Positions 1 through 8,274 of a DNA stretch of 64,000 nt are shown one piece after another. Every line of letters starts with the position of its first letter. Position 1 is the stretch's first letter. Origin of the DNA: Nonomuraea spiralis (GTDB lineage: Bacteria; Actinomycetota; Actinomycetes; Streptosporangiales; Streptosporangiaceae). A program made the translations under genes and the position numbers. The notes below the pieces were generated by a model. That model was not told the DNA's origin. It was given only the letters and a program-made list of their open reading frames with translations, and searched no databases. The stretch spans positions 1 through 64,000 of the forward strand of contig NZ_BMRC01000033.1 of the NCBI RefSeq assembly GCF_014648435.1, read 5' to 3'.

Positions 1-85
1 GAACTTCGAGGGGCTCCTGGATACGCGCGAAAGAAACGCGACGGGGACCAGCGGGTACGGCGGAGGCGTTGCGCGAGGCTGCCAA
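1..85 (-). CDS. rpoB: RNA polymerase beta subunit, N-terminal 28 codons (truncated by window edge)
   Basis: Reading leftward from a TTG at 85-83, the peptide contains R-R-V-S-F-A-R-I-Q-E-P-L-E-V, the conserved amino-terminal segment of actinobacterial RpoB, the catalytic-core beta subunit and target of rifamycins. A GGAAGGA ribosome site sits about six bases before the TTG, so this start is well supported; no ATG in frame gives a better fit. The rest of the gene runs off the left edge. Its position downstream of rplJ-rplL in the same orientation matches the usual order, but the Mce operon and several other genes are inserted between. Recognition is firm even though only 28 codons are present. 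Confidence 0.9.
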   Translation of the reverse strand, partial: MAASRNASAVPAGPRRVSFARIQEPLEV

Positions 86-189
86 CAGATGTCCTTCCGA
101 GGGCTCGCGGCGGACTGACTACACGCACGCCAGACAACCTCGCAACGTGAGCAAGCATCACGGGTCGTCAAAGGGCAGCGCAAAGGGGC

Positions 190-218
190 AGTGTAGCCGA
201 ACGGCACACGCCTGTCCA
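190..218 (-). promoter_or_regulatory. proximal rpoB promoter candidate
   Basis: On the minus strand TGGACA (218-213) and TACACT (195-190) are separated by exactly 17 bases, close to the vegetative sigma consensus TTGACA-N17-TANNNT. Transcription would start near 183 and give a leader of about 100 bases before the TTG start of rpoB. Confidence 0.65.
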
Positions 219-251
219 CTTCACTCTCGCTGCATGCTCCACGTTGGTCGC

Positions 252-280
252 AGCATCGCCCGTTCAGGCGGAAACGTCAA
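252..280 (-). promoter_or_regulatory. distal rpoB promoter candidate
   Basis: TTGACG (280-275) is followed after 17 bases by GATGCT (257-252). The -35 is good and the -10 is one base off TANNNT. It would be a second, upstream start for rpoB. Confidence 0.5.
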
Positions 281-521
281 GCCCGCAAGCCCGACTTTTA
301 GCCGACTAGGGGCCCGGACGCTGGGTTTTCTCCCCTGTGTGATCGGACGCCTACCGCCAGGCCCAAGACGATACCCGCGATCGTGGGCGGTTAACGCTCC
401 GTCACCCCGGGGGTCGAACCCATGCCGACGACCGGTGTAGCTGTGACTGGAGTACCCCTATCAAGGGCTGCACCAAACCCGATTTTTGGTAACAATTGAA
501 GGAAGCGGCGCGCCCGGCGGC

Positions 522-1019
522 TCAGGCCGTTCCCAGCAGCGTGGACAGCCCCGCCACCAGCCAGCGCCCGTCTTGCCGGACCATGACGAACCGGGCGCGG
601 TTCTGGGTGACCTGTTGCTGGGGCCTGTCCTGGTTCGGCACTACTTTTACCGTAACCATGTTCACGAACAACAGGACCTCGACCTTGTCGGGCGTGGCGC
701 GCTCGACGCCGGCGTCCACCACGGCCGCCGTACGGACGGTCTTCTCGGCCTTGGCCTTGGACACCAGCGACGTCGTGAGCTCCTTGTAGTGCCTGGTCAG
801 CTCACCCGTCGTGTACGCCCCCGCCCTGGCCAGGTCGGCCTCGACCGAGCGGTAGTCGTAGGAGAACATGTCGGGGGCGACCTGCCTGGCCGTCGCCATG
901 GCCTCGGCCGCGGCGCCGTCGGCCCCCTTGAGCTCGCGCAGGTCGAACCACATCGTGGGCACCAGCACGCCCGCGACGACCACGAGGACGCCGAGCAGGA
1001 CGACCGTGACGGTTCTCAC
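522..1019 (-). CDS. Mce-associated membrane protein
   Basis: A 165-residue protein with one N-terminal membrane helix (about residues 4-24) followed by an extracytoplasmic domain of the kind found at the 3' end of mce operons, thought to stabilise Mce lipid-import complexes. The start is GTG, overlapping the TGA of the preceding gene as GTGA, so translation is probably coupled. It is the last gene of the mce operon and shares the overall plan (helix, D-Y-x-S/T-V-x-x-D segment, beta-rich C-terminus) with its upstream neighbour, which suggests an old duplication. The biochemical role of such proteins is not established. Confidence 0.8.
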   Translation of the reverse strand: MRTVTVVLLGVLVVVAGVLVPTMWFDLRELKGADGAAAEAMATARQVAPDMFSYDYRSVEADLARAGAYTTGELTRHYKELTTSLVSKAKAEKTVRTAAVVDAGVERATPDKVEVLLFVNMVTVKVVPNQDRPQQQVTQNRARFVMVRQDGRWLVAGLSTLLGTA

Positions 1020-1516
1020 ACCACCTGCACCACCTTCGACACCAGCCAGACGCCGCCGACCTTGGTCACGTCCATCGTCCAGCGGTAGAAGCGCTCCTGG
1101 GGCGGGCTCTTGGAGCCGTCCCAGCGGATCTCGGCGTCGGCCACCACCAGCACCTTCGCCGTGCCGCCGGACATCGACACCAGGCCGGTGGCGCGCAGCA
1201 CGCCGTGCTGGACGACCTTGTTGGCGACCGTGGTGCTCTTGAGCTTGCCCGCGATGGCCTCGTAACCGGTCCTGGCCCCGGCCGTACAGGTGTCGAGGAT
1301 GCGGCGCACGTCGGCGTCGACGGTCTTGTAGTCGAGCGAGACCAGGTTCTTGGCGTGGGTGCCGGCCGCGAGCAGCGCGGCCTGCCTGTCGTCGGCCGCG
1401 GCCTGCGCGTCACGGGCCTGGAACGAGATCCACACACCCGTGGCGACGAGCACCGCCAGCGCCACGCTGAGCGCGGCGACGAGGATGCGGGCCGGCCGCG
1501 CGGGAAGTCCCCCCAC
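1016..1516 (-). CDS. Mce-associated membrane protein
   Basis: A 166-residue protein with a membrane helix at about residues 10-31 and a soluble C-terminal domain containing L-D-Y-K-T-V-D-A-D, the pattern typical of Mas proteins encoded next to mce genes. The GTG start lies six bases after the TGA of the preceding MCE gene, and its stop overlaps the next gene by four bases. It is expected to sit outside the membrane as an accessory part of the Mce transporter. Family assignment rests on topology, size and operon position. Confidence 0.8.
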   Translation of the reverse strand: MGGLPARPARILVAALSVALAVLVATGVWISFQARDAQAAADDRQAALLAAGTHAKNLVSLDYKTVDADVRRILDTCTAGARTGYEAIAGKLKSTTVANKVVQHGVLRATGLVSMSGGTAKVLVVADAEIRWDGSKSPPQERFYRWTMDVTKVGGVWLVSKVVQVV

Positions 1517-1522
1517 CTGTGC

Positions 1523-2683
1523 TCACCCCTTCCGGCCGGTCGCCGGATCATAACCCGCCAGCCACTCCCCGAGCCCCGGAATCGACGGAGGCGGTTGGGG
1601 AGCCGGTGCGTTGCGCGCGCCGCGCACCCCGGTCGCGCTGCCGCGCGGTTCCTTGCAGAACGCCCCGGGATCGACCGGCCGCGGGCTGACGTCGTGGGGG
1701 TCGCGCCTGCGTACGCGCTCGTAGCCGCGGGTGCACGGCCTCGGCACGTTGAGGTCGAGGTCGAGGCCGAAGTGCACGCCGTCGCGGTCCACCACCGAGA
1801 ACGCGCCCGCCACGGCGGCCGGGTAGCCGATCAGGAGCTGGCGCAGGGCGGTGACCCTGGAGCCGGCCGTCCGGCCGCCGATCACGAGGTGGGTCAGCAG
1901 TGGACGCAGGTCGGGCGCGACGCCGTTCAGCAGGCGTTCGACGGACCCAGCCGCGCGTGGCGTACGGCCGATGACGTGCGCGAGGTCGCCGCGCCCCCTC
2001 TTGAGCGAATCGGTCAGGCTCGCCAAATCTCCCGCGAATGCCCTCAGATGGCCCCCAGAGGCCCGCTGAGCGTCGAGCACGGTCTCCCCGTCGCGCAACA
2101 CCGCGACGGTCTCGGGAAGCACGCTCTCGGCCTGTCCGAGCAGCCGCTCGCCCGCGTCGGCCAGCCGCCGCAGGTACGGGCCGTTGCCCCCGAGCCCCTT
2201 CCCCAGCTCGGTCACCACCGTCTCCAGGTCACGCGGGTCGACCGAGGACAGCAGCCGGTCGGTGTCACCGAGGAACTGGGTCGTCGCGACCGGCAGCCGG
2301 GTCTGCCCGCGCCCGATCACGTCCCCCTCCCGCAGGTACGGCCGCGCGCCCCCGGCGGGCCGCAGGTCGAGGTACTGCTCCCCCACCCCCGACCGGTTGG
2401 CCACCACGGCCAGCAGCCCGCGGGCCTGGACCGGGGTGCCCGCCCCGAGCCTGAGCACCGCCCGCGCGCCGTCGCCCGCCACGGCCAGCGACTCCACCCG
2501 CCCGATCGGCACCCCCCGGTAGGTCACCTCGGAGCCGTCGAACAGCCCGCCCGCGTCGGCCAGCTCGACCGTGACCCGGTAGGCGGGGTCGAACAGGTCG
2601 GCGCCCACACGCGCGTACCTGACCAGCGTGTACGCCACCGCCACCACCCCGATCAGCACGAACGCCAGCAGCCGGGCGGTCAT
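1523..2683 (-). CDS. MCE family protein, MceF-like (last MCE gene of operon)
   Basis: The protein has 386 residues: one membrane helix (4-21), an MCE domain (about 33-112, with V-T-Y-R-G-V-P-I-G-R-V), then a helical region and a proline-rich tail. MCE proteins form a hexameric needle that carries lipids or sterols from the envelope to the YrbE permeases. The ATG overlaps the stop of the lipoprotein gene as ATGA. Coming directly after the lipoprotein MceE is the usual place of MceF. Substrate cannot be told from sequence. Confidence 0.88.
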   Translation of the reverse strand: MTARLLAFVLIGVVAVAYTLVRYARVGADLFDPAYRVTVELADAGGLFDGSEVTYRGVPIGRVESLAVAGDGARAVLRLGAGTPVQARGLLAVVANRSGVGEQYLDLRPAGGARPYLREGDVIGRGQTRLPVATTQFLGDTDRLLSSVDPRDLETVVTELGKGLGGNGPYLRRLADAGERLLGQAESVLPETVAVLRDGETVLDAQRASGGHLRAFAGDLASLTDSLKRGRGDLAHVIGRTPRAAGSVERLLNGVAPDLRPLLTHLVIGGRTAGSRVTALRQLLIGYPAAVAGAFSVVDRDGVHFGLDLDLNVPRPCTRGYERVRRRDPHDVSPRPVDPGAFCKEPRGSATGVRGARNAPAPQPPPSIPGLGEWLAGYDPATGRKG

Positions 2684-3660
2684 CGCGCACCGCCCAGCAG
2701 GTTGCGCAGCGCGGTGGAGGGCGAGGCGTCGACGGTCAGGTCGGTGTTGCCGTAGTCGCCGCGCAGCATGGTCGAGGCCGACCCGGGGAACGGGAACGTG
2801 ATCGCCGTCGCCAGGCCGTCCGCGACGCTGTCGCGTGCCCGGTCGAGGTTGAGCAGGAGCTCGCGCAGGTGGCGGAGGTTGGCGAGGGTGTCGGCGTGGG
2901 AGCGTTCGACGACCCGGGTGGCGGTGCGGCCGAGGCGGTCGAGGGCGGCGAGCATGGCGGTCAGGTCCGTGCGCTGGCCCTTGAGCAGGGTGACGGCCGG
3001 GCCGATCTCGGTGGCGGTGGTCCTGATCGTGGCACGCTGGGCGGCGAGGGTGGCGGTGAGGTCGTCCAGTTCGTCGATCAGCCGGACGATCTGCCTCTTC
3101 GAGCCGTCGAGCCCGGCGGCGAACGCGCCGAGCCTGCGCAGCAGGTCCTTCAGCCGGGCCGAGCGGCCGTCCAGCACGTCGCCGAGTTCGTGGTTGAGCG
3201 TGGCGACCTGGTCGAGGCCGCCGCCGTCCACCAGCAGCGAGGCGGCCGACAACACCTCCTCGACCTCGGCGGTCGTGCTGGTACGGGCCACCGGGATCGG
3301 CCCGCTCAACCGCCCGCGCCCGGCGGGCACCAGCCTGACGAACTTCTCCCCCAGCAGGCTCGTCTGCGAGATCGCCGCCGTCGTACGGTCGGGCAGGGCG
3401 ACGTCGCCGCGCACCTGGCAGACCACGTCGGCCCGCCAGTCGCGGCCCAGCTCCACGCCGGTGACCTCGCCCACGGTGACGTCGTCGACCTTGCACGCCG
3501 AGCGCGGCACGAGGTCGAGCGCGTCGGCGAACTGGATGGTCACCGGGTAGGGCCGATCGCCCAGGTCGGCGCCGCCGGGCAGCGGCAGCGAGGCCACCCC
3601 CTCGAAGCCGCAGCCGGCCGCGGTCAGCAGCACGAGCACCAGGACGAGCGGACGTCTCAT
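2680..3660 (-). CDS. MCE family lipoprotein, MceE/LprK-like
   Basis: A 326-residue MCE protein with a lipoprotein signal peptide ending A-A-G-C (lipidated Cys17), the hallmark of MceE/LprK members. The MCE domain follows at about residues 38-115, then a long helical part. It starts ATG with an ATGA overlap to the preceding MCE gene and itself ends in an ATGA overlap, so the whole set is tightly coupled. The lipid anchor would hold this subunit at the outer face of the cytoplasmic membrane within the import complex. Confidence 0.88.
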   Translation of the reverse strand: MRRPLVLVLVLLTAAGCGFEGVASLPLPGGADLGDRPYPVTIQFADALDLVPRSACKVDDVTVGEVTGVELGRDWRADVVCQVRGDVALPDRTTAAISQTSLLGEKFVRLVPAGRGRLSGPIPVARTSTTAEVEEVLSAASLLVDGGGLDQVATLNHELGDVLDGRSARLKDLLRRLGAFAAGLDGSKRQIVRLIDELDDLTATLAAQRATIRTTATEIGPAVTLLKGQRTDLTAMLAALDRLGRTATRVVERSHADTLANLRHLRELLLNLDRARDSVADGLATAITFPFPGSASTMLRGDYGNTDLTVDASPSTALRNLLGGAR

Positions 3661-4646
3661 CGGGCGGGTCCTTCGGGCAGGGGGTCCGGCGGCCGGATCG
3701 AGACGGGCAGCGGAACCAGGTTCTGGATGATCGTGTCGAACCAGCGGCCGTTGCCGGTCACGTCGGCGAGCTGCCGGGCGAACGGCCCGAGCAGGGCCAG
3801 CGACCGGTCGAGGCTCTCCTCCTGCCGCCGCAGCACGGCCACGAAGGAGCGCAGCCGTTCGAGGGTGGGCCTCAGCGTGGTCCGGTTGTCGGCGACCAGG
3901 CCGTCGATCTCCCCGGCCAGCACGACCGTGTTGACCAGCAGGCCGTGGACGACCGCGCGGCGGGCGGAGACCTCGCGCAGCAGCAGGTCGCCGTCGGTGA
4001 TCAGGCCGTGCAGGTCGGCGTTCCTGCGGGCGAGCAGGCCGGTGACGGTACGGGCGTGGCCGACCAGGTCGTGGAGGCGGTCGTCGCGGGCGGCGACGGT
4101 ACGCGAGAGCCTGCCGAGGCCGCGCAGGGACGCCTTGATCTCCGCCGAGGAGCCCTCCATCGTCTGCGACAACACGGTCATGGCCTGGGCCAGGGCCCGC
4201 TCGTCGACGCTGCCCGCGGCCTTGCCCAGGTCGGCGACGGCGGGGGCGACCTCGTAGGGGACGCTCGTGCGCGACAGCGGGATCTGGCCCTGGAGCCGGC
4301 CTGGGCCGTCGGGGACGAGCATCACGACGTGGGCGCCGAGCAGGGTCTTGATCCGGATGTCCGCCCTGGTCAGCGAGCCGAGCCGGACGTCGTCGGCCAC
4401 CCGCAGGCCGACCCGTACGTGATCGCCTTCGAGGTCGACGCCGACGACCTCCCCGACCTTGACCCCGGCGATCATCACGTCGTCGTGCTCGCGCAGGCCC
4501 GCCGAGTCGGCGAACGCGGCCGAGTACGTGCCCCCGCGTGGCAGGCTCGCGACGCCCAGGGCCGCCACGACCAGCGCCAGGGCCACGATGACGCCGCCGA
4601 TGCCCAGCGGCACGGGGTCGCGTCTCCTGAAGGGGGTCAGTGGCAT
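3657..4646 (-). CDS. MCE family protein (third of five)
   Basis: The 329-residue protein has an N-terminal helix (about 14-34), an MCE domain with D-D-V-M-I-A-G-V-K-V-G-E-V and a helical C-terminal half ending in the G-N-G-R-W-F-D motif common in MceC/MceD. Only one gene stands between MceB and the lipoprotein, where canonical operons have both MceC and MceD, so it cannot be assigned to either with certainty. Its start overlaps the preceding gene by ten bases. It should be one subunit of the lipid channel. Confidence 0.85.
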   Translation of the reverse strand: MPLTPFRRRDPVPLGIGGVIVALALVVAALGVASLPRGGTYSAAFADSAGLREHDDVMIAGVKVGEVVGVDLEGDHVRVGLRVADDVRLGSLTRADIRIKTLLGAHVVMLVPDGPGRLQGQIPLSRTSVPYEVAPAVADLGKAAGSVDERALAQAMTVLSQTMEGSSAEIKASLRGLGRLSRTVAARDDRLHDLVGHARTVTGLLARRNADLHGLITDGDLLLREVSARRAVVHGLLVNTVVLAGEIDGLVADNRTTLRPTLERLRSFVAVLRRQEESLDRSLALLGPFARQLADVTGNGRWFDTIIQNLVPLPVSIRPPDPLPEGPAR

Positions 4647-5629
4647 CGCGGGCTCCCGTTGACGATCTTCGGGGTGCGTACGCCGCCGCTCCTGACCGTG
4701 AGGGAGCAGAGGTAGAAGTTGAACCAGGACCCGTAGGAGGTGACCCGGACGAGCTGCCCGAGGCGGCCGGGGGCGCGCTTGAGGGTGTCCTCGACCAGGG
4801 CGCTCCTGGCGTCGAGCGCCTTGAGCAGGCCGCCGGCGTGCCGGACGCTCGCGCGCAGGTCGGGTCTGGCCTGGCCGAGGAGGTCGCCGGTGACGGCGGT
4901 GAGGCGGTCGAGCGTGGCCAGGGAGTCGCCGATGGCCTCGCGGTCGCCGGCCAGGCCGCCGATCAGGGCGCGCAGGTCGATCAGCAGGCGGTCGTAGTCG
5001 TGCTCGCGGCCGGCGATCTCGCCGAGCACCGCGCCGAGGTTCGTGATCACCCGGCCGATCACGGCGTCGCGGTCGGCGAGCGTGCCGGTGAGCGAGGCGA
5101 TGTGGCCGAGCAGGGCCTCGACCGTGCCGCCCTCGCCCTGGAGCACCTGGACGATCTGCCAGCTCAGCCTGTTGACGTCTTGGGGGCGGATGGCGTTGAG
5201 CAGCGGCCTGAAGCCGTTGAACAGGGCCGTGACGTCGAGCGCCGGGCGGGTGGCGGTGATGCGGGCGCCGGGTGGGAGCAGGCCGGGGCCGCCCGGGCCG
5301 GTGGAGAGGGTCAGGTAGCGGTCACCCATGAGGTTGCGCCAGCGGATCGCGGCCACGACCGCGCGGGGCAGGGCGGTGGTCCGCCGTACGGAGAAGGCGA
5401 CCTCCGCCTGCGTGCCCGCCAGCGTCACGGTCTCGACGCGGCCCACCTGCACCCCGGCGATGCGGACCTCGTCGCCCTCGCGCAGCCCCGAGGCGTCGGC
5501 GAACAGGGCGTGGTAGACGACGGCGGCGGTGAACCGGGCGCCCGAGATCGTGATCGCGAGGGTGGCCACGCACAGGGTGGTGACGAGGGCGAAGGCGGCC
5601 AGCTTGAGCGCCGGCCCGAGCGTGGTCAT
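4637..5629 (-). CDS. MCE family protein, MceB-like
   Basis: A 330-residue protein: N-terminal helix (about 8-28), MCE domain with D-E-V-R-I-A-G-V-Q-V-G, helical region, and the Y-G-S-W-F-N-F-Y-L-C signature near the C-terminus that is typical of MceB/MceC. The ATG overlaps the stop of mceA as ATGA. As the second MCE gene of the operon it is called MceB-like from position and signature. Confidence 0.87.
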   Translation of the reverse strand: MTTLGPALKLAAFALVTTLCVATLAITISGARFTAAVVYHALFADASGLREGDEVRIAGVQVGRVETVTLAGTQAEVAFSVRRTTALPRAVVAAIRWRNLMGDRYLTLSTGPGGPGLLPPGARITATRPALDVTALFNGFRPLLNAIRPQDVNRLSWQIVQVLQGEGGTVEALLGHIASLTGTLADRDAVIGRVITNLGAVLGEIAGREHDYDRLLIDLRALIGGLAGDREAIGDSLATLDRLTAVTGDLLGQARPDLRASVRHAGGLLKALDARSALVEDTLKRAPGRLGQLVRVTSYGSWFNFYLCSLTVRSGGVRTPKIVNGSPRCH

Positions 5630-6681
5630 CGCAGCATCAGCCTCGCCAGGTCCGTGGTGCCGTCGTCGAAGCGCACCCCCGGGAAGGGCACGGGCGGGTG
5701 GTCGGGCAGGCCGTAGCAGGCCGGGCCTCTGCGGTCGGCGTACCGCGGGGTGTCCTTGCCCGGTTCGTACGGACGCGCCGGTCGGACGATCTCCAGCACC
5801 GCCTTCGCGCTCCCGTGGCCGAAGGTGTCGTCGAGGATCGGACGCAGGCGTACGAGCCCGCGCAGGACGCACGGGATGACCGGCGCGTGGTACGCGGTGA
5901 CGTCGAGGACGGGCCGGATGACGTGCTGGAGGCCGACGAGGCCGGGCTCGTTCGCGGTGAGCAGGCGGTCGGCGGCGGTGGCGGCCCCGGTGACGGCGTC
6001 GGCGGCCGGGGCCGGGGGGACGGCGGTGAGGGTGCGGCTGATCGCGGCGGTGTTCGCGAGGGTGCGCAAGAGGTCGGGGGCGGCCTGGCCATACTGGTCG
6101 GCGACGTCGGCAAGCTTGGCGATGTCCCGCTTTATCGTCGGAAGGTAGGGCTGGAGGCGTTTGAGGTAGGCGTCGGTTCTGTCCAGAGTTCTGCCGAGGC
6201 GGGCCCCACGGCCGTCCAGGGCGGTGGCCAGGGCGTTCAGGGCGGCGTTCAGGCGTTCGGGATGGACGGCGCGCAGGTGGGTCAGCAGGCGGTCGAGGAT
6301 CTGGGTGATCTCGACGGCCGTGGCCGACGACCTGAGCACGTCGCCGTCGCGCAGCGGGCCGCGTGGCGACCTGGGCGGGATCAGGGCGACGTACTTCTCG
6401 CCGAACAACGTCTTGGCCCGCAGCTCGACGGTGGAGGCGCGGTCCACGTCCTGGTCGAGGGCCAGGGTGACGCGGGCGCCGCGCTCGGCGGGCGCCAGGT
6501 CGGCCACCTCGCCGACCACGACGCCGTTGACCTTGACGTCGGCCCGGCGGTCGAGCTGGAGCCCGGCGGCCGGCAGCAGCAGCGTGACGTGCCGGGCGGT
6601 GGAGAACGCCTTCGTGTAGACGGCCAGCGTCAGGGCCGTGAACGCGGTGATGATCGCCAGCAGCGCGACGCCGTGTCTCAT
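5626..6681 (-). CDS. MCE family protein, MceA-like
   Basis: The first MCE gene of the operon encodes 351 residues with an N-terminal helix (about 5-22), an MCE domain (about 28-110, V-K-V-N-G-V-V-V-G-E-V-A) and a helical tail ending in a proline-rich stretch. It directly follows the second YrbE permease with an ATGA overlap. MceA-type proteins are subunits of the Mce lipid/sterol importer. Confidence 0.87.
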   Translation of the reverse strand: MRHGVALLAIITAFTALTLAVYTKAFSTARHVTLLLPAAGLQLDRRADVKVNGVVVGEVADLAPAERGARVTLALDQDVDRASTVELRAKTLFGEKYVALIPPRSPRGPLRDGDVLRSSATAVEITQILDRLLTHLRAVHPERLNAALNALATALDGRGARLGRTLDRTDAYLKRLQPYLPTIKRDIAKLADVADQYGQAAPDLLRTLANTAAISRTLTAVPPAPAADAVTGAATAADRLLTANEPGLVGLQHVIRPVLDVTAYHAPVIPCVLRGLVRLRPILDDTFGHGSAKAVLEIVRPARPYEPGKDTPRYADRRGPACYGLPDHPPVPFPGVRFDDGTTDLARLMLR

Positions 6682-7460
6682 CCGGCCAGCCTCACCGTCG
6701 TCGTGGTGCCCCAGATGGCCAGGCCGAGCAGCACGTTCGCGAGGTTGACCGTGACCAGCACCGCGCGTACGGCCCGCCCGACCGCCACCCCGACCCCGGC
6801 AGGCCCGCCGGTGGCGTGGAAGCCGTAGTAGCAGTGGATGAGGATCACCAGGACGGCGAAGACCATCGCCTTGCCGAACGACCACAACACGTCGTAGGGC
6901 GACAGGAACAGGTCGAAGTAGTGGTCGTAGGTGCCCGTGGACTGGTCGTGGAGCACGGTGACGATCAGGCGGGTGGCGACGTAGGAGGCGAGCAGGCCGA
7001 GCACGTAGAGGGGCATGACGGCGGCGAAGCCGGCGATCAGCCGCGTGCCGACCAGGAACGGCACCGACGGGACCGCCATGACCTCCAGCGCGTCGACCTC
7101 CTCGCTGATCCGCATCGCGCCGAGCTGCGCGGTGAACCCGGCGCCGACGGTGGCCGACAGGCCGATCGCGGCCACCAGCGGCGCGATCTCGCGGGTGTTG
7201 ACATAGCTGGACAGGAAGCCGGTGAAGGCCGAGCCGCCGATCTGGTCGAGCCCGGTGTAGCCCTGCAGGCCGACCTCGGTGCCGGTGAAGAAGGTCATGA
7301 AGGCGACGATCGTCATCGTGCCGCCGATCACCGCCAGGCCGCCGCTGCCCAGCCCGACCTCGGCCAGCAGCCTGAACACCTCCCGGCGGTAGCGCGCGGC
7401 GGCCGGTACGGCCCTGATCGCACGGGCGTAGAACTCGCCCTGCCGGTTGAGCGTCCTCAT
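6678..7460 (-). CDS. YrbE/MlaE-type permease, second (YrbEB)
   Basis: A 260-residue membrane protein of the MlaE/YrbE permease family with about five or six helices and the family segment S-E-E-V-D-A-L-E-V-M-A-V. Two YrbE copies form the membrane channel of the Mce transporter and pass lipids driven by the Mkl-type ATPase. ATGA overlaps on both sides fix its start and tie it into the operon. Confidence 0.92.
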   Translation of the reverse strand: MRTLNRQGEFYARAIRAVPAAARYRREVFRLLAEVGLGSGGLAVIGGTMTIVAFMTFFTGTEVGLQGYTGLDQIGGSAFTGFLSSYVNTREIAPLVAAIGLSATVGAGFTAQLGAMRISEEVDALEVMAVPSVPFLVGTRLIAGFAAVMPLYVLGLLASYVATRLIVTVLHDQSTGTYDHYFDLFLSPYDVLWSFGKAMVFAVLVILIHCYYGFHATGGPAGVGVAVGRAVRAVLVTVNLANVLLGLAIWGTTTTVRLAG

Positions 7461-8203
7461 GACAACACCAGCTCGTTGTAGACCGCACTGATCAGGAAGT
7501 TCTCGGCGAACAGCACCATGGCCGCGAACACCACGGTCTGGTTGACCGCCTCCCCCACGCCCTTGGGCCCGCCCGCCGCGCTCAGCCCCTTGTACGCGGC
7601 GATCAACCCCGTCGTCGCCCCGAACACCAGCGCCTTGCCCTCCGACACCCACAAATCGGAGACCTCGGCCAGGGCGTTGAACGACTGCAGGTACGCCCCG
7701 GGCGACCCGCCCTGGGCGACCACGTTGAACAGGTAGCCGGCGATCAGGCCGACCGTGGTGACCAGGCCGTTGAGCAGCGGCGCGACCAGCGCGCACGCGG
7801 CGACCCTGGGCACGACGAGCCGGTGGAGGGGGTCGATCGCGAGCACCTCCATGGCGTCGATCTCGTCCCTGATCCGGCGGGCGCCGAGGTCGGCGCAGAT
7901 CGCGCTGCCCGCCGCGCCCGCGATCATCAGGGCCGTCACCACCGGGCCCGCCTCGCGCACGATGCCGAGCACGGCGGTGGCCCCGGTGAAGGACTGGGCG
8001 CCGAACTGGCGGATGAGGTTGCCGGTCTGCATGGCGAGCACGGCGCCGAAAGGGATGGCGACCAGAGCGGTCGGCAGCGCGCTGACGCTGACGATGAACC
8101 ACGCCTGCCGGACCAGCTCCCGCACCTGGAAGGGCCGCCGCCCGGCCGCTCTCGCGGTGTCGAGCGACATGGCGACGAACCGCCCGATCTCCGCGATCAC
8201 CAT
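7457..8203 (-). CDS. YrbE/MlaE-type permease, first (YrbEA)
   Basis: The 248-residue protein carries the MlaE/YrbE motif R-D-E-I-D-A-M-E-V-L-A-I-D-P and several membrane helices. The ATG at 8203 is chosen because it gives the usual N-terminal amphipathic segment (E-I-G-R-F-V-A-M-S-L-D); the ribosome site is weak, and an internal ATG at 8170 is an alternative. It pairs with the downstream YrbEB and lies 71 bases after the ATPase gene. Confidence 0.88.
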   Translation of the reverse strand: MVIAEIGRFVAMSLDTARAAGRRPFQVRELVRQAWFIVSVSALPTALVAIPFGAVLAMQTGNLIRQFGAQSFTGATAVLGIVREAGPVVTALMIAGAAGSAICADLGARRIRDEIDAMEVLAIDPLHRLVVPRVAACALVAPLLNGLVTTVGLIAGYLFNVVAQGGSPGAYLQSFNALAEVSDLWVSEGKALVFGATTGLIAAYKGLSAAGGPKGVGEAVNQTVVFAAMVLFAENFLISAVYNELVLS

Positions 8204-8274
8204 GAGAGTGCACTCAACTGCGGAGAGCGACGGTCGATGACCGCAAAGAAGGACTTCCCGGTGGGATTCATGAT

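Larger units (their letters stand above)
86..521. other. rpoB upstream region without a gene
   Basis: This 436-base stretch separates the last Mce-associated gene from rpoB. No credible protein or RNA gene was seen. It holds two promoter-like sequences reading toward rpoB (given separately) and the rpoB ribosome site. No strong terminator was recognised after the Mce operon, so read-through into rpoB is possible. Confidence 0.6.

Noticed and set aside
1205..2755. A 516-codon plus-strand frame opposite the MceF gene
   Set aside because: Shadow of the real minus-strand MCE gene, with no recognisable domain and no ribosome site.
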